64,000 nucleotides of DNA from Takakia lepidozioides (taxonomy: Eukaryota > Streptophyta > Takakiopsida > Takakiales > Takakiaceae). A model generated the notes under the pieces. It was not told the DNA's origin. It worked only from the letters and a program-made list of their open reading frames with translations, and made no database searches. The position numbers and the translations under genes were made by a program. How positions within the stretch are numbered: position 1 is the first letter of the stretch; every line of letters begins with the position of its first letter. The DNA lies in the NCBI GenBank assembly GCA_030704615.1, contig CM060731.1, forward strand, positions 89,880,756 to 89,944,755, read 5' to 3'. This document shows, piece after piece, positions 11,190 through 22,665 of this stretch.

Positions 11190-13275
11190 TTTCAGTACTC
11201 GTGGGAGCGTCTATCTTATTTGTGAAGAAGAAGGACGGATCATTACGCATGTGTATGGACTATCGTGGGCTCAACAAAGTCACTATAAAAAATCGTTACC
11301 CACTACCGCTGATTTCTGGACTCCTTGAACAACTTGGACGAGCAAATTTTTTCACAAAGATCGACTTGAGATGAGCTTACAACCTTGTACGAATAAAAGA
11401 AGGAGACGAATGGAAGACTGCTTTTCGCACAAGGTAGGGACATTTCGAATACAGTGTTATGCCTTTCGGTCTTACAAATGCTCCAGCAATTTTTCAACAC
11501 ATGATGAATGACATCTTTCGAGAATTTTTAGATGACTTTGTAGTCATCTATTTGGACGACATTTTGATATTTTCACAGAGTGAAGAAGAACATGGTCGCC
11601 ATGTACGCCTTGTCCTTGATAAATTGAGGGAAAAAAAAGTATATGCCAAGTTGGAAAAATGTTTCTTCCACCAATCTGAAGTCGAATTTTCGGGCTACAT
11701 TATTTCCGACAAATGAGTCTTTATGGATCAGAAGAAAATACAAACCATCATCGAGTGGATTAAACCAACTTCGGTCCAAGATGTACAATGTTTTCTAGGA
11801 TTTGCAAATTTCTATAGAATCTTCATCAAGGACTACTCCAAAATTGCTGCACCAATGACACGACTCACAGGGAAGAACAAATTTGTATGGGACGAGAAGG
11901 CTGACCAAACATTTGAAAGGCTGAAGTAGGCATTTACAACGGCTCCAATACTGGTATATGCAGACCCATCTAAGCCATTTTTTTTGGAAGCAGATGCATC
12001 GGACTTTGCACTTGGCGCGGTACTCTCTCAATACGGTATAGATAACCGACTTCACCCTGTTGGTTTTCGTTCTCGCAAATTTTCCGCTACGGAGATCAAT
12101 TATGAAATCCATGACAAAGAACTTCTAGCGATTATCGATGCTTTTGAGGAGTGGCATCATCTATTGGATAGAGCTCAACATCAAGTCACTGTCTATACTG
12201 ATCACAAAAACCTCGAGTATTTTATGAGTGCTCGTGTTTTGAATCGACGACAAGCGAGATGGAGTATGTCACTAGCAAGGTTTGATTTTGTTATTACCTA
12301 CCGTCCCGGACATCTTCAAGGAAAACCAAATGCTCTTTCTCGACGATCGTATCTTGCGCCAAATGAAGGGGATGCAGCTTTTGACCAACAAAAATCCATC
12401 ATCTTGAAACCAGCAAATCTCCAATTGAATATGTTATCCATGTCTACCTATGACGATGCAGAAATCATAAAGGAGATTCAGGAAGCACTGAAGAGCGACC
12501 ATTTTGCTACGACACTACGAAGTCAACTAAATCGACCTCGAGACAACCCACATGTTACAAACGACTTCGAATTCAAAGATGACTTACTTTAACAACTTCG
12601 AATTCTTCAAACATGTCATGATCTTCCGGCTGCATGGACTCCCGAAGGACATCGTATCTGATCGAGGACCACAGTTCATATCAAATTTCTGGAGGGGATT
12701 ATTTCACATATTGGATACTAAGATCAACCTCTCTACAGCTAATCATCCACAGACTGATGGTCAAACCGAACGTGTAAACTAGATTTTGGAGCAGTATCTT
12801 CGCTATACGATAAATTATCACCAAGATAATTGGACGGACATTCTGTCACTGGCTGAGTTTGCCTACAACAACACTATACATTGAGTATGCAGATCAACGT
12901 CGCCAACTCCAACCCCAGTTCAAGGTCGGAGATCGTGTGTGGCTTCTTCGACGGGATATACAAACCTCGCGACCATCAAGGAAGTTGGATTATCAACGCC
13001 TGGGACCATTCAAAATTATTCGATAAGTAAATCCGGTCAGTTTTCGGCTTGAACTCCCAGGAAGTATGCACATCCATCCAATCTTTCATGTTTCATTATT
13101 GGAGTTGTATCATCCATCAAATATTCCGGGGAGAGTTTCTGTACCACCTCCACCAATCGAAGTCAATCAGGAAATTGAGTATGAAGTCGACAAAGTCCTA
13201 GACTCTCGCATCAAGTATAAACGTCTTGAGTATTTCGTACATTGGAAAGGCTACGACATCAGCAAACGAACGTGA
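11190..13275 (+). pseudogene. Chromovirus pol remnant: RT, RNase H, integrase, chromodomain
   Basis: RT pieces: [32 protein letters not shown], and [12 protein letters not shown] with the YLDD catalytic core. RNase H: LEADASDFALGAVLSQ-type start, IHDKELLAI and VYTDHKNLEYF. Integrase is truncated: IVSDRGPQF and [15 protein letters not shown] remain, followed by a stop, and its first half is deleted near 12,590. A chromodomain follows at about 13,160-13,275 (EYEVDKVLDSRIK, YFVHWKGYD), which marks the chromovirus branch; such domains bind modified histones and steer insertion to heterochromatin in known members. Several stops and frameshifts exclude function. Confidence 0.85.
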
Positions 13276-13967
13276 GAACCTTCATCCAACCTCGCCAATG
13301 CCTCTGACAAAGTCCAAGAGTTTCATCAACGATATCCAGCTAAGCCCCGAGCTACACGTCAATAAGATATCACAACGATGATGTCAGCCAAGTTAGTTTC
13401 AAGGAGAAGACTCCACATTCAATATACCTGATACACGCTAAGGAGGGAGGAACACCACACATCAGTATATATAGCTGCACTTCCAGCATTCTTGCATCTT
13501 GTATTGGCAGCATGAAGTCACATGAACCAGATATATTGGAGTTGTCGCTTACCCAACTACCAGACCAGCCGTTCCAACTCTCACGACCTTCAACATCACG
13601 CCGACGCTCTCGAGACGATGGGCCACCAATGCGACGGGTACTTCCTTGTCAAGACCCCGTACGACGGCAAGTGGAGCCTACTCGAAATCTGATAATTCTG
13701 TTGGAGGTTGAGGCTTCGGACCCAGAGGGCAACGAAATCATGTTTGAAGGCAGCTTCAAAAATCAGAATGCTCAAATCACTGCGTGGTCCCAAGTGCAAG
13801 GTGTTGGACACTATCGATGGTTGTAGGGACCTGTAAATCATTTGAGTCAAGAACGAAGAGCCGAATACTTGGCAAGTACCATTCACCGGATTTTGGATTT
13901 TCTCCAACTCTAAGCAAGTCCAAGATTTTACCGCTCCTCGAGGAACTTGGCGCTAGAGGAGGGGTGA

Positions 13968-14607
13968 TGTCACGGACATAGCCCAGATGAACTTACCAGG
14001 AGTAAATACCAGAAGTTATCAAGTTATCATGTTACTGGAAGTTACCATGATTTACCGTGATTTACCATGATTTACTATTAATTACCAAGTTACCGGGAGT
14101 TTATCAAATTACCAAGAGTAACTTGGGAAATTGCTCATGAAGCTTCTTTTGGAGGAAACTTCTCCATCAAAATACCTCCTTTGTTTAAAGAAGCTTCTCC
14201 ATCAAGAAACCTTTGTTTAATCTTGGAAACTTCTCCATCAAGAAACCTCTATAGGGGAAGCTTCTTAGGGAACTTCTTAGTAGCCAGTATATATAAGAGG
14301 CGAGACTGGACACTCTTCAGTCTCGCCAACACAAGTTCAAGCTACTCTTGTTCCCAGTCCCAATACTCCAGTCCAGCTTCCAGTACTCTAGTCCAGTTTC
14401 CAATATCTGGTATCCCAGTCCAGTTTCCAGCATGCCAGTATTCGAGTCGAGTTCCAGTATCTTGTACCCTTGTCCATTGTTATAAAGATCATCTTGATTC
14501 ATGGTTACCCACTATGCACTCGGCCATGCCGACCTTGACTTCTTGTCTAATCTTGTACCTCTAGTCTGATATCTTGTTTGTGTTCAGTCATGTTCTCGTC
14601 TTTGACA
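13968..14607 (+). repeat. 3' LTR of the nested chromovirus
   Basis: 640 bp. Its start repeats the start of the 5' LTR at 10,890 with few changes (ACATAGCCCAGATGAACTTA versus ..AGAGGAACTTA). It contains an internal tract of TTACC/ATGATTTACC words and a TATATAAGAGGCGAGACTGG segment near 14,287, a plausible TATA box. The 5' LTR lacks about 150 bp present here, so age estimates must use only the shared part. Confidence 0.85.
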
Positions 14608-14612
14608 TCTTG

Positions 14613-17060
14613 GGTCATGTCATATCAAAAGAAGATCTTAAGCTTGATCCTAAGAAGCCTCGCTTTGTCTGGGTGTTTCCATTCCCAAGGACAAACACCG
14701 TTGTTAAATCCTTCCTTGGTTTGGCTTCTTACTACCGGAGGTTCATCAAACATTTTGCCATGATTGCTTTTGCTTTGACCAAACTTCTGGCTAAGGATGT
14801 TCACTTTGAATGGAGAACTTTCCAACAAGTTGCCTTTGACAGGTTGAAGGTTGCTCTTACCACTGCTCCAGTCCTTATGTTTCCCAATTTTCACCTGCCT
14901 TTCACGATGCAAACAGATGCTTCTGATGTTGCCATCTCTGCCATTTTGTGTTAAGTAGTTGATGGGAAGGAGCATGTCATTGCTTATGCCTCTAAAAAGC
15001 TGGACAAGCATGAAAAGAACTACTCTATCACTGATAAGGAGGGGTTAGCTTTGATCTTTGGTGTTAAACACTACAGGCAGTATTTGCATGGCAGCAAGTT
15101 TGTGGTTGAGACTGATCATCTTCCCCTTAAGGCATTGCTTCGGCCTCGTGAGTTGTATGGTAGACTGGCATGATGGGCTATGTTTCTGCAGGAGTTTGAC
15201 CTTGACATTGTTTACAAGAAGGGGAAGGAGAATTCCAATGCAGATGCTCTTACACGGGTTGAGCCTCATGTAGGCAAGCCTATGGTGACCTTGGAGGACT
15301 TGGCTGCTCTTGATATATCCTCTCCTAAGGGGACAGGCCTTGTTCTTAACCTTTTATGTGTTGATCAGCAAGCTCTTCTTCTTGATCCGACTAGCTTGGA
15401 GATTGCATGGGGCTGGTCTAGCCTTCTTGATGATCTAGGCTGAGTCCCTATATTGTTGGTTTGGATAGTGGATCTCATGTCTAAAGCCTTTGTGAGGGGC
15501 TGATCTATCCTTCTTTGTTTCTTGTCTTTCCTTTTCAACCCTGGTTCGGATTTGGTGCATCTACTGCTGTACTCCAGTGTAGGTTTTGGCAGTGCTTTAA
15601 GGCATGATTTGCCTTCCCATGAGCCATTTCAAATGAGGCAAGGATCTAGTGGCTGGAGATAACATGAGGCAGGCACTCCATGTCATCCTTACTAAAGCCC
15701 ATTGAACCTCGCTTATGTGCAGTGTAATCATGGATGATATGCTGCATGCAACATTACTCCATCGATGTCTTCATGGACGTTCACTTGCAGGACTCCCTGA
15801 GAAGTTGAGGAAGCAAGTGTTGTACAATGTGGACGCTCATCATTGTAGGGATGACAAGTTGTACAAAGTGGGCACTAAGGATGGGAGTTCTTGCTACTTG
15901 GAGGTACCACCACAAAGCCAGTTAGATGCTTTGTTGGAATGCTTTCATGCTTCTTTGTATGCAGGTCATCTTGGGATCAAGAAGACTATAGCTCGCATAC
16001 AAGAGGTGTACTATTGGAAGGGAATTCAAAGAGATGTGACTGCCTTCATCAGACATGTCGATCTAACCTTGCACTTCCTCGGGTGGGGATCACTTATAAA
16101 TTGCAATCCTTGCCTGTGACACATGCCTTTGCTCGAGTTGGTATTGACTTGGTAGGACCTCTCGCTCTCACGTTAAAGGGTCATAGCTATCTTTGGGTAG
16201 CTACAGATTACTTGACTAAGTGGGTAGAAGTTTGTCCTATGGTTACCAAGGATTCTGACTCGGTAGCACAACTCTTTTTTGAGGAGATTGTGATGAAGCA
16301 TGGTTGTCCTCTTGAGGTCCTTACTGATAGTGGCCGGGAGTTTTGCAATGACCTCTTGAATATCATATGCTTTAACTTTGGAATCAAGCATGTGACTACA
16401 GCCCCCTACCATCCTCAAACCAATGGTTTGACGGAGCGTTTCAATCAGACTTTTTGCCGAATGTTGGAGAAGAATGACGAGTTTGCAAAGGAGTGAGACA
16501 TCTTCATTCCTCCTCTGGTCTTTGCTTATTGCACTGCTGTTCATGCTAGCACGAGAAAAACTCCTTTTGAGTTGCTTTATGGTAGACGTTGAGTCTCTCC
16601 TTTGTATCCTACTCCACTGATTTCCACTGTTTCTGAGCCTGCTGACTTGACTGATTTTGTAGAGAGGGTGCATGCTAGGCACATGGTCTCGGTTAATGAG
16701 GCTAAGGCTAGCATTGTTCTTGCTCAAGCAGTACATGCTAGGAATTTTAACAAACGGGTTAAGTACTCAGATCACTTCCATGAGGGACAGACTGTGTGCC
16801 TACGTCTTTAGCAGGGGCAACATGCATGTAAATCTAAGCGGAAGATCGATGGTCCTTATTTGTTGTACAAGTTGCTTCGTGGGAGACGTGTTTTGATTTT
16901 GCCGCAGGGACACAATACGAAAGTATATGAGGAGCCAGTGGCACTTGCAGATTTGATTCATTCGGAGCTGGTTTTTGACTTGACATGCATCAATGTTGAG
17001 GGGCGTTCGGTGGTACTCACTCCTCGTGGTACAAGTGCTATGGAGACTTTGATTTCATAG
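14613..17060 (+). pseudogene. Outer gypsy element: RT end, RNase H and integrase
   Basis: Continues the frame broken at 10,889: GHVISKEDLKLDPKK, FLGLASYYRRFI (end of RT), then RNase H (MQTDASDVAISAIL, a stop, YSITDKEGLALIFG, VETDHLPLKALL in pieces). Integrase follows: an H2C2-type start (HASLYAGHLGIKKT), FARVGIDLVGP (first Asp), EVLTDSGREF (second Asp) and HPQTNGLTERFNQTF (Glu). A tail to about 17,060 shows no chromodomain I can recognise. Internal stops near 14,953, 15,170 and 16,497 make it non-functional. Confidence 0.8.
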
Positions 17061-17325
17061 GAGACCTCTTTTGGACTTGGACATCTCTTCATTTTCAGAT
17101 TGTAGTATTCTTCCATAGTTGTTTTGTAGTCTAGTTTTAGACTTAGCATGAAGTTCCAACTTGTCCACACGCATAAGGTTTTCCTTTGCATGGGTTTTGT
17201 CCCACCGGGTTTTCCCATGAAAGGTTTTTCACCTTGTGACGTTGGGGAACTTCATGGCGGGGTAACATCCTTATATTTTACCTCGCGGAGCTCGGATTTT
17301 TTAAGGGGGGGGAAGCCTTCCCATA

Positions 17326-17812
17326 TGTGATGGCTCATGTTCTCCTGGCCTGACTTTCAGCCTATTCATAACTGTCTGACAGGTTCATCCCATGCCATTA
17401 GTATTTACAGCGGGAGACCCTTATATACAGCCTGACTTATACTTGTTTGAGGTTATCCTAGAGCTTTGTGGCTGCATCTGCCCCTTCATTGGTCTACGGG
17501 CCAGATCTGTTTGTAATCTTGCTGCCACGTGGGGGTATTGCCTCACCCTAGGTTTTGGGTATAAGCTTGTTCCTGACCTTGAGTCAGGGCCCTTCTTCTC
17601 GTATGTACAACCTGGTGTCCGGGCTTCTGGACGTGCTCTGCGAGCTTTGGATGTGTGTGTTAGCTCTGCATATGCTGTTCGTGGGATCCTCTACATGTTC
17701 ATCTCTCTTCTCGTGCTGTAAAGCCCGCTCCTTCCGAGCTCTTACACCCCTAGTTTACCGTGCACTTGTGAGGACGGGAGAATCTCATTCAAGCACAAAA
17801 TAAGCCTTCACA
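17326..17812 (+). repeat. Putative 3' LTR of the outer gypsy element
   Basis: Begins TGTGATGGCTCATG directly after the polypurine tract, as an LTR should. I place the end at CTTCACA (17,812) only because it gives a TG..CA frame; no second LTR is available to confirm it. Confidence 0.35.
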
Positions 17813-19423
17813 GGCCCATTGACCCATATGGGAACTCTTGGGGTGAAGTCCAAAAATCAGCACCTTCCCATTAGCTATCTTGAAGGTTGTGGCTTAAAAG
17901 TGTCCACCTTCCTGAAGGGAGGCACCAGCCTTACGGGGAAGGGCAACTGACGAGGCCCTTCCAATGCGTGAAGGAGGGTGCTATATCTCAGAGTATTCCC
18001 ACAAAACCAACTTTCTCACGGTCTTTTGAGGCCCCAATGCGCTGAGGAAAGTCTGTAATTCCGCACATGCAGGTCTTACAAATCGGGCAATAGTCTTCAG
18101 TACCCTCTCTAGACTTCTGCAACAATGTAGTCACGATAGTGGCTTTGCAGGGGAAGTTGATTGTGGCATTTGCTTGAAATCAGAATCCTGTAAACAGGGC
18201 CATCGCAACTCGCTCGAAAAAGCTTTCCACGACACTACCTAGTTTACAAGTGCATTCTTCGTTTGTCTCCAGTTTGGGCATTCTTACAAACTCTCTATGG
18301 TTAGAACTCACACATAAATGTGTTTGCCGTTGAAGATGTCAAGCGCGAGCTTGCACACTTGCAGTGACCCTCAAGTAACTCAATACAGGATTGGTTCTCG
18401 TTTGGTTGAAGGTGGCATCTGGCACCAGCTGATTATCTTTATGATAGTTAGTCTTCAAAGGTGCAGTGCAAGAGAAGTTGAATCTAGACAGTGCTCGGCC
18501 CGCTGAATCGTCTGCCAATTCACATTCGCTGCAAATAAGTTCCCAAATGTTCAGATCCAAACCTGTTGTTGTTGAAGCGGAGTTTTTGGAGTTTTAATGT
18601 CCTGCAATCGGCTCGCTTTTCGCAGCATGTCTCCAGATTCCTCTACAACATTCGCCCCACATCCAGCAATTGATAGTTTTGTAATCCGAGCTCGGATGTC
18701 CGCTGTACCCAACTCCATACCTGCACTGCGTTTTGGGCAGACAATCCTTTTGGAATAGATACCGTGGACAAGACCAACAAAAGAAGCAAGTAATAATGCC
18801 CACAAACACATATTTTCTCTTCCTTGGCGGAGTTACGATCAACGATTCTCAACCAGCCCCAAAGCCGCTCATTCTCACAACCACACCCAGGTCATGTAGA
18901 TTTTAAAATTTGTTATATATTATTCAATTTCAAATGACTAATTTAAATAGTAAATTAAAGTAAATTAATATGAAATTGAAACAAACCATGTGGAGCTCTC
19001 ATAAGCACATCAATTGGCAAAGCAATTGGCCCTCTATATCAAGACACACCCCCTCTGCAGGGAAGGAGAGCCTGCATTAATCTTCCAATGACCAAAGAGT
19101 GGACCCCCAACCCTGCTGGCATTGTCAGAGTGTGGCAAAGAAAGATTCTACCACCAACTCTATTGCATAGACTGACAGAAGCACACCAATATCATACAGT
19201 CTGAAAGACAACTACAATCAAACATGCCATCCATAGAAACAACAACATCACAATCACAACACACACATTCATGTGGTGTTCAAACCAGTCTTTGTATATA
19301 AATTCACAAAATATGCTTCATTGTTCAATCACAATGTCGCTAAACACTTACTTGGGAAAAACTAGATTCAACAGATACTGCTAGAAGTAAGGGTTTTATT
19401 GACAAACAAAGCAGTAGAACTTC
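17813..19423. other. No gene recognised
   Basis: Mixed low-complexity and unique sequence. The part around 18,900-18,980 is AT-rich. Short open frames on both strands have no recognisable motif. It may hold the 3' region of the minus-strand gene that ends at 19,424. Confidence 0.5.
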
Positions 19424-20721
19424 CTAAACTTCATGTCTCAGTAGCTTCAAACTCCAAAGTGTGGTGCTTCCTACCATATCCCCCAACACAGTATGTTTCT
19501 TAACATCGTTGAGATATGGTAAAGGAGCGTTAGTGATGTATGCCTCTTTGATGTATATAGCCGCATACTCAGCTGGCACATCAGGGTAGCCCTCACTTAC
19601 CTTGCAGCCTTGCAGAGAACATATAATCCCTGATCCAACCTTTGTCCGTTTGGACATCACGTTAAGGAGCCGAACTTGGTCTCCCACCTTAAACTGTCAT
19701 CCCAGCACCCACCAGCAAAAACAATGAGTGAAAATACCATGCACGCTATAATGTACTTAAGTACCGGGAGGGGGGTTGCAACTACTAATAGGGATGGATG
19801 GAGGGAGGGGAGGGAGGAAGGGTAGGCAAGAAGGTCTACAGCCAACAAGTTGCAGCAAACAACATACATACACACACACACATTTCAATTTCATTCTCTC
19901 TACCTACCTACCCAAAAGGCTATGCCAAACACAAGGTCTTATGAGTACTTTCTGTACCTACCCTTGGCAATAAACTGAAGTAAATCCCTCACAATGGTCT
20001 GCCACTGGATGCGGAGTCTATGACCACAAGGATACAACAAACGTGAAGGACGGTAGTCTACACTCCAGTGGCCACATAAACAAAATTGGAAAAGAAGGTC
20101 ATGGACTTACACCAAGCTGACTTTCACGCGGCTGCGAGAATTGCTTGAGAGGGCTACTTTCCAGCTCCTCTGTTGACTTGTTGACAACATGGAGCCGCTT
20201 CATCATAGGTCCCTATATCACAAACCATTACAATTTCTTCAGTGGCATTACAACCTGAAATACACTAGTTACATAGCTCACTCAAGAGAAACCCACTGCT
20301 TATGCAATTCACAAGCAACCCAAGAATTTCAAATGTGGACCAGACTTACATTACATTGTTGTACCTTCTGAAGATTACACTGAGCAGTATTGTAGGGCTG
20401 TTGTCCAAAGAGAGGCTCAGACTTCAGAAACTGTGGAATACTAGAAGTCTTGCTTGCCCTCTCCAAAAAACGGCCACAACACATCGAGTAGATAACCATC
20501 TTTTGCCCTGATGATCGCATTTTCCATGGCTCCGGATATATCCCACTAAATAGAGGATTGTTTGATGCCTTTCTTGGTGTGTCATCAACAAGAAGAGTGT
20601 CTTCAGGACCCCATTCTGGCCACTCTGCCCACACTCTTGATAGGTTCTTCAAATATATGGGCTTTGCATCAGCCCCCCTAGCCAATGGGTCACTAAGCTC
20701 TTCACAGTAAAGGGCATCCCA
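19424..20721 (-). CDS. FCP1/NIF-type HAD phosphatase, 3' exons (partial)
   Basis: An exon starting at 20,721 after a TTTTCCAG acceptor reads WDALYCEELSD, AKPIYLKNLSRVW, DTLLVDDTPRKASNNP and SGIYPEPW. These match the second half of the FCP1 homology domain (NLI-interacting-factor-like protein Ser/Thr phosphatases), including the conserved VDDTPxK segment near the active site. It continues RFLERASKTSSIPQFLKS, as the family usually does. Two further exons can be proposed: about 20,220-20,110 (GPMMKRLHVVNKS) and 19,690-19,424 (FKVGDQVRLLNV to a stop), each with a fair acceptor. That they belong to the same transcript is inference. The N-terminal half with the DxDxT nucleophile motif is not found upstream; LINE sequence begins at about 20,945. 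Either it lies beyond the LINEs in a long intron, or the gene is truncated. Confidence 0.6.
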
Positions 20722-20944
20722 CTGGAAAATAAGATTAGTGTGACCTTAAATTGACTAAGGATTGCAACGTTATGGTGCAACTGCAGTATTTCTTGCCGGC
20801 AATCTCTCACCAACGTCGCCATGAACAAGGTACAACCAAGCATACAGAGCGTGTACTCCTTCTCTGTTTCTATCGAGACGCCCTCCAATTCGATGCTCAT
20901 TTGCGAGAAACCAAGGTCATCTCAAAGCGGGTCCGTTACAACCG

Positions 20945-22180
20945 ACACACAAAAATGTGAAGTTTGCGAGATCGCCAGAGCCTTTCTTCACCTTCACCAC
21001 CAAGAAAGGTTATAAAGCTCTTTCTAACTTTCAATGCTTCAAGCTTAAGTGGGAAGCCAGATGGGAGCTTTACGGCTTTCGCAACGAAAATTGGTCAGCT
21101 ATTTGGAGCTCTATATGGATCAAATCTCGTCTTGCAAAAATAACCGCTTTCCTTTGGCAGATAGTCAACATGGTGTTACAGGTAGGGGAATGGCTTCAGT
21201 TCCAGACAGCACTTCTCTGCAGTTGTTGTTCAGCGAATATAATGGAATCCCTAGAGCACTGCCTGCTTTTCTGTCATGCACCCACCAAAGTCTGGCCGCT
21301 GGTGAAATTTTTTTATGGCCATTGGAGCTCCAAACCCCTTCTATCCCTTCATCTTCTTCTCAACTACGACCAATGATCCAAGAACAAAGCCTTCAATTGT
21401 CCTGTTTTTGAGGCCATGAGAAGCTCGGTCCTCTGGCACCTATGGAAAGCCCGATGTAGGAAATCCTGTTCTGGAGAAACTACCACCATCTCCTCCCTTC
21501 TTTCTAATGTGTTCTATGATCTAGGAGTGGAGTCAAGGAAAGCGCGGTCAAAAACCTGTGCAAATATCGAGCGGAATTCTGGAAGCGCGGCAGCTATCCA
21601 TGCTAACTTCAAGGCCACCTGGTGCAATCACGGCCTTATCTGCTTGTCCCCTGAGCAAGACTCATGCATTTGGACAGAGCTCCCCCCTTCTTGTTGGCGA
21701 GACCACCGGGCAACATTCCATAGTGTCCCCTAAGTTTGAACGGGACATCAACTGGAAACATCTGACACAGTTTCCAGGCTCCACTACCGCTAGGAAACTT
21801 CATCGAGCTTCCCCATCTGGTTCATGTATGTGTCGCGATCTGGTTCCTGAGTGCTTCTAGCCTTTAGCTATCCCCCGGGTTGTTTTTCCTCATGGTAGCA
21901 TAGTAGTCTAAATGAACCATTTTCTCCTTAGCCGTTACTCGCCCTTAAGAGTAGATCCATCGAATTATAACCTCAATTGTTGTCCCCTTGCTTGGTTCTT
22001 GATCTCTCTCCTGATATGGGAGGAAAGGCTCTTCATTCACTGAAATCGGTGTGTGTACCTCATGGTGTAATCGGGGTTTTAATTTTTTTCCCCACAATAA
22101 ACTTAATAAATGACCAGGGCCATTGACCCCTGTTATGCCAAAAAAAAACAAAAAAACCAAAAAAAACAAAAAAAACAATT
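20945..22180 (+). mobile_element. 5'-truncated LINE, 3' end with A-rich tail
   Basis: About 20,957-21,376 encodes a reverse-transcriptase zinc-binding domain: WSSIWIKSRLAKITAFLWQ, then CSCC..ESLEHCLLFCHAPTKVWPLV, typical of the C terminus of plant L1-type ORF2. The element ends in GGGCCATTGACCCCTGTTATGCC-like text and an A-rich tail (22,138-22,180). Everything upstream of the zinc-binding region is missing, the usual result of incomplete reverse transcription. Confidence 0.7.
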
Positions 22181-22665
22181 ATTGGATATATGAGAGTGGT
22201 TATGCTTCTCATTGAAAGATAATTGGGTCTTAGGCGCGGGTGGGCCCCGGCTATCCGGTTTGGGGTGGTCCCCTCGCGACCCCTCACCGGCCTGGGCCCA
22301 ATGAGGTAGTGAATGAGGTAGGGTCACTGGCCTTGACCTGCCCCGGTCCAATGAGGTGGGTCCACCCTCCTAAGGCGGGGCTGGGGCTAACTCTAGGCTG
22401 TTATTCTGGCGACGACTGAAGGTGGGAGACTAGAGCAAGAATAGGGTGCCATAGCGCCGCGTCATCGCACCACGTCATCGTAGACACGCCACGTCGTCGT
22501 CAACCGCGTCATCGTCCATAGGGTCGATATCCATCTTTGCTAGCGAACGCCCCAAGATCCAAACAAAGGTATTTCCAAATAGCCAACTCTCCAGAGGGGT
22601 CAAGAGGTCAGGTTTGGGGTCCAAAGGCCTACCTGGCATAGACCAAGCGTAGATCCTTACTGAGG
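22181..22665. other. No gene; GC-rich spacer
   Basis: GC-rich text with a short recurring word (GCGTCATCG / CACGTCATCG) near 22,455-22,520. No open frame with recognisable content. Confidence 0.5.

Larger units (their letters stand above)
10890..14607 (+). mobile_element. Nested Ty3/gypsy chromovirus with TSD TCTTG
   Basis: Starts TGTCACGGACATAG and ends TTTGACA (TG..CA ends). It is flanked by the 5-bp direct repeat TCTTG at 10,885-10,889 and 14,608-14,612. Removing it rejoins the outer element protein (ELHFL to GHVIS). The 3' LTR is 13,968-14,607, preceded by a purine tract GAGGAGGGG. The 5' LTR (10,890 to about 11,185) is shortened by deletions, and gag, protease and the start of RT are lost. 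An insertion followed by internal decay explains it. Confidence 0.88.
8833..17812 (+). mobile_element. Degenerate Ty3/gypsy retrotransposon, split by a second one
   Basis: Plus-strand remains in gypsy order: zinc knuckle, protease, reverse transcriptase (RT), then after an interruption the rest of RT, RNase H and integrase, a polypurine tract AAGGGGGGGGAAG (about 17,303-17,315) and a putative 3' LTR. The 5' LTR and most of gag are missing; the coding remains start right at the end of element B. A chromovirus (10,890-14,607) interrupts it. Stop codons and frame changes throughout show it is dead. Confidence 0.8.
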
